DNA of 43,181 bases, taken from NCBI GenBank assembly GCA_016873095.1, contig VGYC01000045.1:1-43181 (forward strand). Reading direction: 5' to 3'. This DNA comes from Planctomycetota bacterium (GTDB taxonomy: Bacteria > Planctomycetota > Planctomycetia > Gemmatales > Gemmataceae). A model generated the notes under the pieces. That model was not told the origin of the DNA. It worked only from the letters and a program-made list of their open reading frames with translations, and did no database searches. A program made the translations under genes and the position numbers. Below, in pieces: positions 33,075 to 41,838 of the stretch (position 1 is the stretch's first letter; each line of letters opens with the position of its first letter).

Positions 33075-33121
33075 GCAGTTTTCAAGGTCTTGCTGAAAAC
33101 TGAACACTGAAAACTGAACAC
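33075..33121. repeat. heptanucleotide array after the methyltransferase gene
   Basis: The right arm 33090-33121 again starts ttgctgaa and continues as tgaacac / tgaaaac units up to the stop codon of the methyltransferase gene. The left side is reduced to one unit, gttttca (33078-33084). Confidence 0.75.
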
Positions 33122-33709
33122 TTATTGCGGACGTACCTTTTCCAGCGGAGTTTCCCACAAGAAGATGCGGTGCTCGCAGCCGCCGTTTGGGCTAAAGGTG
33201 ATCTCGCGCTTGGGTCGGACGCCCTCCATGTTGAAATCGTGCGACACGATGCGGCAACCCGGTTTCAGCTTGTCGAGCTGCGGGATCAGCTTCACATTGA
33301 GCGCTGGCAAGAGATAGAGCGTGATGACGTCAGCCTTGCTCAGGTCCAGCTCAAAGACGTCGGCGTGCTTGATGGTCACCAGGTGCTTGACCTTGCCGTT
33401 GGCCACGGTCTCCAGCGATTCCTTGACGCGGACCGGATTGATGTCGAAGCCCCAGGCGCGGACGCCGTACTTCTTGGCCGCCGCCACGGGGATCCGGCCA
33501 TCGCCGCAACCGAGGTCATAGACGATCTCCCCCGGCCGAACGTCGGCCATCTCCAGCATCTTGTTGACCACCTCGTATGGGGTAGGCACGAAGATGACAT
33601 CCGGCTCGCGATTGGGGACCTTGTCCTGGGCCGTCGTCAACGGCTGCAATGCGATGAAGGAGACGATGATGGCCGTCAAGCACGGCCGCGTCAGTCGGTT
33701 AGTGCACAT
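33122..33709 (-). CDS. exported class I SAM-dependent methyltransferase-like protein
   Basis: A 195-residue protein with a hydrophobic N-terminus (RPCLTAIIVSFIALQPLTTA, cleavage near AQ-D) followed by a Rossmann methyltransferase core: VPTPYEVVNKMLEMADVRPG, SAM loop YDLGCGDGRIP (Asp65-Gly71), GFDINPVRV and DVITLYLLP. This pattern is the family often seen in planctomycetes. Either the N-terminus anchors it in the membrane or the protein is exported, which is odd for a SAM-dependent enzyme. Its ATG overlaps the last 11 bases of the permease gene, with GGAGT upstream, so translation is probably coupled. A longer frame from 33808 is not supported. The target molecule is unknown. Confidence 0.82.
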   Translation of the reverse strand: MCTNRLTRPCLTAIIVSFIALQPLTTAQDKVPNREPDVIFVPTPYEVVNKMLEMADVRPGEIVYDLGCGDGRIPVAAAKKYGVRAWGFDINPVRVKESLETVANGKVKHLVTIKHADVFELDLSKADVITLYLLPALNVKLIPQLDKLKPGCRIVSHDFNMEGVRPKREITFSPNGGCEHRIFLWETPLEKVRPQ

Positions 33710-35150
33710 TGCGGTACTCCGTGGTTGGTGACTCCTGGACCGTCGAACGCGACATGAAGTACAGCGGCAGGCCCAGCAGCAGCGGCACCCAGCCGATGAA
33801 GGAAACATACTTCGCGTAGATCATGGCAGAATACATGCCATAGATCGAGGTCGCGCAGAAGATCATGGGCAGCAGAGGATACCAGGGCGCGCGCAGCTGA
33901 AATGGCCGGTGGATCCCTTGATCCTTGGCCCGCAACGCGAAGACCGACAGGCCGGTGAGCAAGAAGAACAGCCAGAACACCGGGGCCGTGCCGGCAAACA
34001 ACGTGTCAAAGCCGCCGAAGTACGTGGCCCATGGAATCTTCGGCAGCCCGATGCTGGTGGCGACCGTGTCGATCACATCCCGTCCTTCCTGCAACCCGAC
34101 CAGGAAGATCATGGCCAGCGTGATGAGCATGTGCATCAGCAGCGACCAGATGGGCGCGTGAAAGCGCGGATGCCAGCGGCCCAGCAAGGAAAACACGCTG
34201 TGCTCCGAGCCCAGCGACGAATAGACACGCGAACCGGTGAAGATGAGCCCGTTCATTGCGCCCAGGGCCGAAACCATGACCAGGACGGAAATCGCCTTGG
34301 CGCCGGAGGCTCCCACGGCCGCCTCCATCGCCTTGGAAGCGATGGTCGGATGCAACTGTCTGGCCTCCGCGAAGCCGAGGATCAGGATGTACGCCGCATT
34401 GACCGCCAGATAGATGATGGTGATGCCGATCGTGCTGAGAATGAGCGCGCGGGCGATCTGCCGGCTGTCACGCATGTCGGCGGCGACAAAGGCTGCGTCG
34501 TTCCAGCCGCCGTAAGCGTAAAGCACCAGGATGACCGCTACCCCAAGGCTCTTGTCGGCGGGCAGCGTGTAGCCGCCCGTCCAGCCGCTCGTGCTGCCGT
34601 ACAGTAGACCCACGACCACGATGGCCGCAAAACCGAACATCTTGACAATCACCAGGACATTCTGCACCACCTTGCCGAAGACCACGCCAAAGAAGTTCAT
34701 GACCGACAGCACGACGACCGCCACGATGCCGGACAGGGCGGCGAAGTGCGCCCGGTCGGCTTCCTCGACATTGACGAGGCCCGCCAGGTAGTCGCCGAAG
34801 ATGAAGGCCATCATGCCGGTGCTGCCCGTCAGGATGACGACGAGCTGAGCCCAGCCGAACAGGAAGCCGACCGGCTTGCCGAAGGCCCGCGTGAGATACA
34901 CATAGTCGCCGCCGGAACGCGGATAGGTCGTCGCCAGTTCCGCGTAGCACAGCGCTCCCACGAGCGCCAGCACGCCGCAGCCGAACCAGACCGCCATCGC
35001 GACCCAGGTGCCCGAGACGTTCTCGAAGATCAGGTTGGGCGTCTTGAAGATGCTCGAGCCGGTGACGATGCCGACGATGATGCACACCGCGTCCCACATG
35101 CCCAGCTTCTCGTGCGCTGGCGCGGCCGATACCTTGCTCTGTTCATTCAT
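33699..35150 (-). CDS. APC family amino acid permease
   Basis: Inner-membrane transporter of 483 residues with about 12 hydrophobic segments. The first helix carries the APC signature AVCIIVGIVTGSSIFKTPN, and helix 3 shows the motif LVGALCYAELATTYPRSGGD. It is likely to import an amino acid or polyamine; substrate specificity cannot be read. The ATG at 35150 is used; a GTG nine bases upstream is the alternative, and GGGAG stands between 3 and 12 bases away depending on the choice. The following methyltransferase gene overlaps its 3' end, which suggests a shared transcript. It is divergent from the CocE hydrolase gene across about 180 bases. Confidence 0.9.
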   Translation of the reverse strand: MNEQSKVSAAPAHEKLGMWDAVCIIVGIVTGSSIFKTPNLIFENVSGTWVAMAVWFGCGVLALVGALCYAELATTYPRSGGDYVYLTRAFGKPVGFLFGWAQLVVILTGSTGMMAFIFGDYLAGLVNVEEADRAHFAALSGIVAVVVLSVMNFFGVVFGKVVQNVLVIVKMFGFAAIVVVGLLYGSTSGWTGGYTLPADKSLGVAVILVLYAYGGWNDAAFVAADMRDSRQIARALILSTIGITIIYLAVNAAYILILGFAEARQLHPTIASKAMEAAVGASGAKAISVLVMVSALGAMNGLIFTGSRVYSSLGSEHSVFSLLGRWHPRFHAPIWSLLMHMLITLAMIFLVGLQEGRDVIDTVATSIGLPKIPWATYFGGFDTLFAGTAPVFWLFFLLTGLSVFALRAKDQGIHRPFQLRAPWYPLLPMIFCATSIYGMYSAMIYAKYVSFIGWVPLLLGLPLYFMSRSTVQESPTTEYRNVH

Positions 35151-35329
35151 GAGGGACACGATCTCCCGTTGGCGGATGGTGCGGACGTTGCTTTTCTACG
35201 GGAGCGAGGCCACGATGGTCAGGTCACGGCCGAAAGCCGCCGCACTTCTACTGCGTTTTTCGCCTCTCCGCAACGCGTGTTCGGTCAATTCCCTACAACG
35301 CCACAGGCAGTTGTTTACGGAGAATCACC

Positions 35330-37264
35330 ATGCCAGCCGCCAGCGCCGCCAGCGCCGCCAGCGTCAACGTCGCCAGCGATGTCCTCGTGCCGATGCGCGA
35401 CGCCGTGCGCCTGGCCGCGACCCTGTTCCGGCCTGCGACTGGCACGCGCTGGCCCTGCCTGGTCAACTACATGCCTTATCACAAGGACGGCCGGGGCGGG
35501 TTGTGGTATGAGTCGATCCATCGGCACTTCGCCGAGCGCGGCTTCGCGACGCTGGTCATCGACTTTCGCGGGCTGGGTTGCTCGGAGGGCGTCAACAATG
35601 TCCCGTTCGACGCGCAGGAAGGGCTCGACGGGCATGACGCCGTGGAGTGGGCCGCCGCCCAGCCGTGGTGCGACGGCAACGTCGGCATGTGGGGCACCTC
35701 CTACGGCGGCATCACGGCGCTGAAGGCCGCCGCGCAACGGCCGCCGCACTTGAAAGCCATCGTCCCCATCCACGCCACCACCGACAACTATCTCGATTTC
35801 CTGCTGCTGGGCGGCTGCCGCAACGGCTTCTGGCCGAACGGCGACTGGGGCCCGCGCATGATCGGCTACAACTTCACGCCCCCCTTGGCGCCCGATCCCG
35901 ATGGCCGGCTCGCCAGGCTCTGGGCCGAACGCCTCGACAGGTCGCAACCCTGGTGCCTGGAATGGTACGACAGCGTCAACGAAGCGGAGCGCTGGGCCGG
36001 ACGCGCGATTCCCGTCGAGAAGATCGCCGCGGCGACGCTGGCCGTGTGCGGCTGGAAGGATTTCTATGTCGAGGGGACACTGGAGTATTTCGCACGCATG
36101 TCGTGCGCGAAGAAGCTGCTCATGGGCCCGTGGAAGCATGTCTTCCCCAATCAGTCACCCGTCGATCCGGTGAACTTGCTCGAGATGATGGTCGGCTGGT
36201 GGGACCGCTGGCTGCGCGGCACAAACAACGGCGTTGAAACCGGGCCGTCGATGACGCTGTTCGTGCAAGGCAGCGGCGTCTGGCGGCACGAACAGGCCTG
36301 GCCGCCACGCCGCAACCAGGCGTGTGTCCTCTATCTTCTCCCTGGCTGTCTTCAGCAGGACCCGGGCACGGGCCGGCAGGAGCTTCGCTATCGCTACGAT
36401 CCGACGGTCGGTCTCGACTCCATCGGCTTCGACCCGTGGACCAGCGCTGTCGTCGACCAGGGCGATCACAACGGCGACGATGCCCGATCGTTATGCTTCA
36501 CGACGGAAGCGTTGACGGACGACTGGGAGCTGACCGGCCAAGGGCACGTGACGCTGCCGGTGCGCCCCTCGATCGCCGGCCTGAACTTCGTCGCCAAGCT
36601 GTGCGACGTGCATCCCGACGGCCGTTCGCGGCTGGTGACCATGGGCTGGAGTCCGGATGCCGGTACGGCTGTTGACGTGGTGCGCGAGGTCAAGATCGCG
36701 CTTCGTGCCACGTCGCACCATTTCGCAGCGGGGCATCGCATTCGGCTTGTCATCGCCCTGGCGGATTTTCCAAGGCTGTGGCCGACGCCCACGGCGGCGG
36801 AAGTCACCGTGCTGCTGTCGGCCGCTGCGAGATTGTCGCTGCCACGCACGCCGCCGCAAGTGCCCGCCCTGCCGGCTAAGTTTCCAGCGGCCGGGCCGAA
36901 CCTGAAGTCGCCGTTCGAACTGGAATCGAGCCAGCGCTGGCAAGTGTCGCGCGAGCTAACGGCGCAAGCGGCAGCGCTGGAGAGCCACAGCCGCAGCCGT
37001 TACCAGCTCCGCGACGGCGGCGTCATCACCTATGACCACGAGTACCGTGCCCATGTGTCGGCGCAGGACCCCGCCGGCACGGCCATCACCATCCGCTCCG
37101 ATGTCGAGGTTGCACAACCCGCTCGGCAGGCCGCGGGCGCGACCGTTCGCGTCCACTCTGTCAGCACCTTCACGCCCTCAGCCGTGGCAATCGCTGTCGA
37201 GATCGAGCAGGACGGCAAGAAGATCTTTCACAAAACCTGGCAGAAGCGGTGGAACGAATCCTGA
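35330..37264 (+). CDS. CocE/NonD family hydrolase (peptidase S15-like)
   Basis: A 644-residue alpha/beta hydrolase of the Xaa-Pro dipeptidyl-peptidase/cocaine-esterase family. Residues 15-300 form the catalytic domain with Ser124 in GTSYGG, Asp244 in GWKD and His270 in GPWKH. The C-terminal part has the jelly-roll typical of this family (GQGHVTLPVRPSIAGLNFVA, HRIRLVIALADFPRLWPTP). No signal peptide is seen, so it is probably cytoplasmic. The ATG at 35330 has GGAG upstream. It probably hydrolyses an ester, amide or peptide bond; the substrate is unknown. Confidence 0.9.
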   Translation: MPAASAASAASVNVASDVLVPMRDAVRLAATLFRPATGTRWPCLVNYMPYHKDGRGGLWYESIHRHFAERGFATLVIDFRGLGCSEGVNNVPFDAQEGLDGHDAVEWAAAQPWCDGNVGMWGTSYGGITALKAAAQRPPHLKAIVPIHATTDNYLDFLLLGGCRNGFWPNGDWGPRMIGYNFTPPLAPDPDGRLARLWAERLDRSQPWCLEWYDSVNEAERWAGRAIPVEKIAAATLAVCGWKDFYVEGTLEYFARMSCAKKLLMGPWKHVFPNQSPVDPVNLLEMMVGWWDRWLRGTNNGVETGPSMTLFVQGSGVWRHEQAWPPRRNQACVLYLLPGCLQQDPGTGRQELRYRYDPTVGLDSIGFDPWTSAVVDQGDHNGDDARSLCFTTEALTDDWELTGQGHVTLPVRPSIAGLNFVAKLCDVHPDGRSRLVTMGWSPDAGTAVDVVREVKIALRATSHHFAAGHRIRLVIALADFPRLWPTPTAAEVTVLLSAAARLSLPRTPPQVPALPAKFPAAGPNLKSPFELESSQRWQVSRELTAQAAALESHSRSRYQLRDGGVITYDHEYRAHVSAQDPAGTAITIRSDVEVAQPARQAAGATVRVHSVSTFTPSAVAIAVEIEQDGKKIFHKTWQKRWNES

Positions 37265-37358
37265 CTGGCAGGTGGGAATCGTTGACATGCTTGATCGAAT
37301 CGGTCAGCATATAGACAGGAAATGACTTAGTATCTCAACAATGCGCGTGGAGGACAAC

Positions 37359-37595
37359 ATGGATCCGCGAACATACACAGTCAATCGCGCGTGTATTCCG
37401 ATGAGTGAGCTGGCAAAGTACCGAGGACAATGGGTAGCGTTCAGCCTCGATGGTCGCCGTATCATCGCGGGGAACGATGATCTGGCTGTGCTGGACCGGC
37501 TGATCGTCGCGGCGGGAGAAAAGCCAGAGCATGTCGCTCTTGAAAGAATCGAATTCGAGCAAGAAGGCTGCCTCGGTGGAGCGGAGTTGCTTTGA
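37359..37595 (+). CDS. small DUF5678-like protein
   Basis: A 78-residue protein with the pattern LAKYRGQWVAFSLDGRRIIA, then DLAVLDRLIVAAGE, which recalls the DUF5678 family (short proteins of unknown function, common in planctomycetes and cyanobacteria). The ATG at 37359 is chosen over 37341 because GGAGG stands five bases before it. Its stop codon overlaps the ATG of the next gene by one base, so the two are almost certainly co-translated. Base composition is less GC-rich than in the neighbours. The likely role is as a partner of the downstream protein. Confidence 0.72.
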   Translation: MDPRTYTVNRACIPMSELAKYRGQWVAFSLDGRRIIAGNDDLAVLDRLIVAAGEKPEHVALERIEFEQEGCLGGAELL

Positions 37596-38056
37596 TGATC
37601 CAGTTTCCATATCAGCATGAGCCGCTCGCCGGTCCGCCGCCTCCGTCACTCTCGCCGCAGTTGGTTCGCTGGCGGCCGCTGATTCCGGTAACCATTATCG
37701 TCAACTCCAGCCAAAGGTTTTTCCCGCGGGCTCTGCTCGATCCAGGGGCGGACGATACGGTTTTTCCGCTGTCACTCGCAGTTTCCATGGGTGTGGCCTT
37801 GCGCGGCTCGTCAACGCACAGTCTGCGCTGGCGTGGCCAAAGCCATCCGTTGCGCTTCGGCGACGTCGAACTGGAGCTCTGCGATGGTCAGGCGGCCTGG
37901 CGCTGGTCGGCAATCATTGGCTTTTCCTCGGCCCCGATCCGGTATCCCATCCTTGGCTATTGCGGTTGCCTGCGACACTTCGATGCTCGCTTTCGCGGTG
38001 AGGATCGCATAATTGAACTGGAGACAACTCCCTCGTATCCCGGTACAAGAGGCTAA
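37595..38056 (+). CDS. retropepsin-like aspartyl protease domain protein
   Basis: A 153-residue protein with the segment RALLDPGADDTVFPLSLAV (residues 46-64), which looks like the active-site loop of single-domain aspartic proteases (retropepsin fold, usually D-T/S-G-A). Here the Thr/Ser is a Pro (Asp49-Pro50-Gly51), so activity is uncertain. The following strands and the ELETTPSYPG end are consistent with a small beta protein. It overlaps the DUF5678-like gene by one base (TGATG). A TTG at 37592 would add one residue. No membrane segment is visible. The pairing suggests a two-gene module of unknown role. Confidence 0.7.
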   Translation: MIQFPYQHEPLAGPPPPSLSPQLVRWRPLIPVTIIVNSSQRFFPRALLDPGADDTVFPLSLAVSMGVALRGSSTHSLRWRGQSHPLRFGDVELELCDGQAAWRWSAIIGFSSAPIRYPILGYCGCLRHFDARFRGEDRIIELETTPSYPGTRG

Positions 38057-38131
38057 GATGTCCCGAACGGAACCCAACTGTTGCCGTTGGACAAAGTAAA
38101 CTCAAACCTCAAATCAAGCGAGCGACATGCA

Positions 38132-39874
38132 ATGCGCCAGCTCACGCTCCTTCTCTTTGTGACGCTTGCTTTGCCGATCGACATCGGGGCCGATGACGAT
38201 GCACCCATCGACCTGATTCTGCACAACGCCAGGATTGTCACCGTCGATGCCAGGTTCAGCATTGCCAGGGCTCTGGCCATCCGTGGCGAGCGCATCGCCG
38301 TTGTGGGCGACGACAAGGCCATCCTGGCCCTGAAAGGGGCGAAGACACGCGTCGTCGATCTCGCCGGCCGCATGGTGCTGCCCGGCCTGTACGACAGCCA
38401 TGTCCATCCCACGTCGGCCGCCACCAGCGAACTGACCGAGCCGATTCCGGTGCTGCGCTCGCTCGCCGATGTCTTCACGCACATCGAGGAGAAGACGCGC
38501 GTACTGCCCGAAGGCAAGTGGATCGTTCTGCGTTTCGCGTTTCCGACGCGCCTGCAGGAGGGACGATTTCCGACGCGCGCGGAGCTGGACAGGGTGGCGC
38601 CCAAGCATCCGGTCCTCTACAACGCCGGTCCCGCCAGTATCGTCAACAGCATGGGCCTCAAGGTTTCCGGCATCGGCCGCGACACGCCCAATCCCGCGAA
38701 CGGCGTCGTCGTCCGTGACCCGAAAACCGGCGAGGCAACGGGGATGCTCCGCAACGCTTCCGGGCTGCTGAAGGGTCTGCCCGGCGGCGGCGCCGCCGGC
38801 TTCGATGCACGCCGCGACGCCGTCAAGAAGCTGTTCGCACGCTACAACGCCCACGGCATCACCAGCGTCGCCGATCGCAACGGCAGCCGCGACGGCCTCG
38901 ATCTTTATCAATCGCTGCTAGATCGCCAGGAACTGACCGTGCGCCTCAACGTTTCCCGCGGCGTCAGTCCCTATGGCAGCCGCGAGGAGATTGCCCGCCG
39001 GCTCGATGCCTTGCCCGGCAAGGACAGGAAAGGCGGGCCCACGGGGACCGGCGGCGTCTGGATTCGCATCGGCCCGATCAAGTTCTTCCTCGACGGCGGC
39101 ATGCTCAACGGCACCGCGTACATGCGCACACCCTGGCCGAAGGGGCCGACCTACCAGATCATCGAGGACGATTACCGCGGCCTCCTGTTCGTCGAGCCGG
39201 ACCAGGTCAAGATGGTCGTCGAAGAGGCGGTCCGGCGCGGCTGGCAGGTCACGGCACACACCGCCGGCGAGGCCGCCATGGATGTGCTCCTCGACGCTTA
39301 CGACTTCGTCGATCGGCAAAAGCCCATCAAGGATCTGCGCCTGTGCATCACCCACGCCAACTTCCCGTCGCAGCGCAACCTGGAACGCTGTCGGCGGCTG
39401 GGCGTCTGCGCGGATGTCCAGCCCGCCTGGCTGTGGAAGGATGGCGACACGCTCAACCGCGTTCTGGACGACAAGCGCATGCGCTGGTTTCAGCCTTTCA
39501 AGAGCTGGCTGCAATACACGACCGTCGGCGGCGGCAGCGACCACATGATCAAGCTCGACCCCCTGGAGGCGACCAATCCCTGGGACCCGTGGCTGGGCAT
39601 GTACGTGGCCGTTAGCCGCAAGACCGAGGGCGGCCGCGTCCATCGCCGCGATGAAAGGCTGACGCGCGAGCAGGCCCTGCGGCTCTACACCATCAACAAC
39701 GCCTATCTCAACCGCGAGGAGCAGGACAAGGGCACGCTCGAACCAGGCAAGCTGGCCGACTTCATCGTCATCGACCGCGACTACTTGCGCTGTCCCGAAG
39801 ACGACATTCGCCAGGTTCGCGTGCTGTCCACCTATGTCGGCGGAAAGAAGGTGTACGGGATAAAAATCAAGTAA
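38132..39874 (+). CDS. exported amidohydrolase (YtcJ-like, amidohydrolase 3)
   Basis: A 580-residue TIM-barrel amidohydrolase. A signal peptide (MRQLTLLLFVTLALPIDIGA) precedes the beta-sandwich start (LILHNARIVTVDARFSIARA), the metal-binding HxH in YDSHVHP (His90, His92), the later TAHTAGEAAMD and THANFPS segments and the C-terminal GTLEPGKLADFIVID. The mean length of the family is about 550. The ATG at 38132 is chosen because the signal peptide begins there; no strong Shine-Dalgarno sequence is visible. It probably hydrolyses an amide or ester in the periplasm; specificity is unknown. It is convergent with aspS. Confidence 0.88.
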   Translation: MRQLTLLLFVTLALPIDIGADDDAPIDLILHNARIVTVDARFSIARALAIRGERIAVVGDDKAILALKGAKTRVVDLAGRMVLPGLYDSHVHPTSAATSELTEPIPVLRSLADVFTHIEEKTRVLPEGKWIVLRFAFPTRLQEGRFPTRAELDRVAPKHPVLYNAGPASIVNSMGLKVSGIGRDTPNPANGVVVRDPKTGEATGMLRNASGLLKGLPGGGAAGFDARRDAVKKLFARYNAHGITSVADRNGSRDGLDLYQSLLDRQELTVRLNVSRGVSPYGSREEIARRLDALPGKDRKGGPTGTGGVWIRIGPIKFFLDGGMLNGTAYMRTPWPKGPTYQIIEDDYRGLLFVEPDQVKMVVEEAVRRGWQVTAHTAGEAAMDVLLDAYDFVDRQKPIKDLRLCITHANFPSQRNLERCRRLGVCADVQPAWLWKDGDTLNRVLDDKRMRWFQPFKSWLQYTTVGGGSDHMIKLDPLEATNPWDPWLGMYVAVSRKTEGGRVHRRDERLTREQALRLYTINNAYLNREEQDKGTLEPGKLADFIVIDRDYLRCPEDDIRQVRVLSTYVGGKKVYGIKIK

Positions 39875-39909
39875 GAGGCTGTCCGACAAGAGGTCAGATT
39901 CCGAGACGA

Positions 39910-39938
39910 CTCGTTTCCGGGCACTGCCTGGGAACGAG
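39910..39938. repeat. palindrome between convergent amidohydrolase and aspS genes
   Basis: ctcgtttcc (39910-39918) pairs with gggaacgag (39930-39938), continuing inward to a 12-base-pair stem with two G-T pairs and a 5-base loop. This motif is a common dispersed repeat in planctomycete genomes as I recall. No T-run is present, so it is not a standard terminator. Confidence 0.7.
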
Positions 39939-39940
39939 GA

Positions 39941-41710
39941 TCACAACCCCAGTTCCTTCAGCTGCTTCGCATCCACCGCCCCCGGCGCCCCGGTCATCAG
40001 GTCGCGCGCCTTCTGGTTCTTCGGGAAGGCGATGACGTCGCGGATGTTGCCGGTGCGGGCCAGCATCATGGCCCAGCGGTCGATGCCCAGGGCGATGCCG
40101 CCGTGCGGCGGAGCGCCGAACTTGAGCGCGTCGAGCAAGAAGCCGAAGCGTTCCTGGGCCTGCTCGCGGCTCATGCCCAGGACGCTGAACAGGCGCTGCT
40201 GCACATCCGGGTTGTGGATACGGATGCTGCCGCCGCCGCACTCGTAGCCGTTGATGACGAGGTCATACGCCTTGGCCCGCACCGAGCCGGGGTCGCTTTC
40301 CAGCTTCGCCAGGTCCTCGTCCATCGGCGCCGTGAACGGATGATGGTTCGCCGCCCAGCGATTCTCCTCCTCGTCCCGGATGAACGAGGGGAAATCGATG
40401 ACCCAGGCGACCTTGTAGTCGAGCTTTTCCGGATCGATGAGCTTGAGGACGTTGGCCAGGTGAGCACGCAGGTTGCCCAGCGCCTGGCAGACGGTGTCCT
40501 CCTTGTCGGCGACGATGAGCAGCAAGTCGCCGGCCTTGGCGCTCAGGCGCTCGCGAAGCGCCTGCTGCACCGGCGCGGGCAGGAACTTCTCGATGGGCGA
40601 GGTGAACTTGTCGGCTTCGACCTTGATCCAGGCGAGCCCCTTGGCGTTGTAACGCTTGACGACTTCGCCCAGCTCGTCGAGACCCTTGCGCGAGAACTTG
40701 TCGGCGGCGGCGACGACGTTCAACCCACGCACCTTCCCCCCGGACTCCAGCGTGCCGCGGAATACCTGGAACTCGGTCTGCGCCGCCAGGTCGCTCAGCT
40801 CGGCGATCTCGAGGCCATAACGCAGGTCAGGCTTGTCATTGCCGTAGCGCAGCATGGCGTCAGCATAGCGCAGCCGCGGCAACGGCAGCGGGATGCTCAC
40901 GCCCAGGCATTGCTGGAACACGGCCGAGGTCAGCCCCTCGATCACGGCGAACACGTCGTCCATCTCGACGAACGACATCTCCATGTCAAGCTGCGTGAAC
41001 TCCGGCTGGCGGTCCGCGCGCAGGTCCTCGTCGCGCAGGCATCTGGCAATCTGAAAGTACTTGTCGTAGCCGGCCACCATGAGGAGCTGCTTGTAAAGCT
41101 GCGGCGACTGCGGCAGAGCGAACCAGCTCTTGGGAAACACCCGGCTGGGCACGAGATAATCGCGCGCCCCCTCCGGCGTGCTGCGGCCTAGAAGCGGCGT
41201 CTCGACCTCGAGAAAACCCTGCTGGTCGAGATGATCGCGGATGACCTTGCACAGCCGATGACGCATCATCAGCGTGCGCTGCAAGCTCGGCCGGCGCAGG
41301 TCCAGGTAGCGATACTGCAGGCGCAGGTCCTCGTTAGCCAGTTCCTGGGCGGCGAACTCCGTCACCTCGAACGGCGGTGTCGGGCAGCGGTTCAGGATCG
41401 TCAGCTCATGGGCCTTGACCTCGACAGCCCCGGTGGCGAGGTCCTTGTTCTCCTTGCCTTCGAGCCGCCGGCTGACCTGGCCACGGATCGAGACGACGAA
41501 CTCGCTGCGCAGCTCCTGTGCCGCCTTCAAGAGTTCCACACGCTCCGACTCAAAGACGACCTGCGTGACGCCGTAGCGGTCGCGCAGGTCGATGAAGACG
41601 AGCCCGCCCTGGTTGCGATACGTGTTCACCCAGCCGTTGAGCACGACCGCCTGACCGGCATGCTCCGCGCGCAGTTCGCCACAGGTATGAGTCCGCTGCC
41701 AGCTTGCCAT
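39941..41710 (-). CDS. aspS: aspartate--tRNA ligase
   Basis: A 589-residue class II aminoacyl-tRNA synthetase, the same size as E. coli AspRS (590). The N-terminal OB-fold anticodon domain (QAVVLNGWVNTYRNQGGLVF), motif 2 (FRDEDLRADRQPEFTQLDME), the bacterial GAD insertion (about 290-420) and motif 3 (GGIALGIDRWAMMLARTGNI) are all present. The ATG has AGGGA eight bases upstream. The gene is single, with the ankyrin gene divergent from it. Whether the enzyme also charges tRNA-Asn (non-discriminating form) cannot be told without its partner genes. Confidence 0.97.
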   Translation of the reverse strand: MASWQRTHTCGELRAEHAGQAVVLNGWVNTYRNQGGLVFIDLRDRYGVTQVVFESERVELLKAAQELRSEFVVSIRGQVSRRLEGKENKDLATGAVEVKAHELTILNRCPTPPFEVTEFAAQELANEDLRLQYRYLDLRRPSLQRTLMMRHRLCKVIRDHLDQQGFLEVETPLLGRSTPEGARDYLVPSRVFPKSWFALPQSPQLYKQLLMVAGYDKYFQIARCLRDEDLRADRQPEFTQLDMEMSFVEMDDVFAVIEGLTSAVFQQCLGVSIPLPLPRLRYADAMLRYGNDKPDLRYGLEIAELSDLAAQTEFQVFRGTLESGGKVRGLNVVAAADKFSRKGLDELGEVVKRYNAKGLAWIKVEADKFTSPIEKFLPAPVQQALRERLSAKAGDLLLIVADKEDTVCQALGNLRAHLANVLKLIDPEKLDYKVAWVIDFPSFIRDEEENRWAANHHPFTAPMDEDLAKLESDPGSVRAKAYDLVINGYECGGGSIRIHNPDVQQRLFSVLGMSREQAQERFGFLLDALKFGAPPHGGIALGIDRWAMMLARTGNIRDVIAFPKNQKARDLMTGAPGAVDAKQLKELGL

Positions 41711-41796
41711 GCATCTGTCCCTTGCAAATCAGGAGTCGGGAGTCTCGCAGGTTATAGTTATAGGGACAGATGGCCGAAACCCAGGTTCGGCGGCAG

Positions 41797-41824
41797 GCGA
41801 GCCGGGAGCGTGAGCGACCGGAGG
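41797..41824. repeat. dispersed GAGCCGGGAGCGTGAGCGACCGG element
   Basis: gagccgggagcgtgagcgac with flanking gcgagcc and ggagg resembles a short GC-rich element I recall as widespread between planctomycete genes. Its end also supplies GGAGGAGGGG, which serves as the ribosome-binding site of the ankyrin gene. Confidence 0.5.
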
Positions 41825-41838
41825 AGGGGCGATCATTC

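Noticed and set aside
27943-33121. CRISPR array as explanation of the heptanucleotide repeats
   Set aside because: Units are 7 bases without unique spacers, arranged in inverted pairs, and no cas gene is near.
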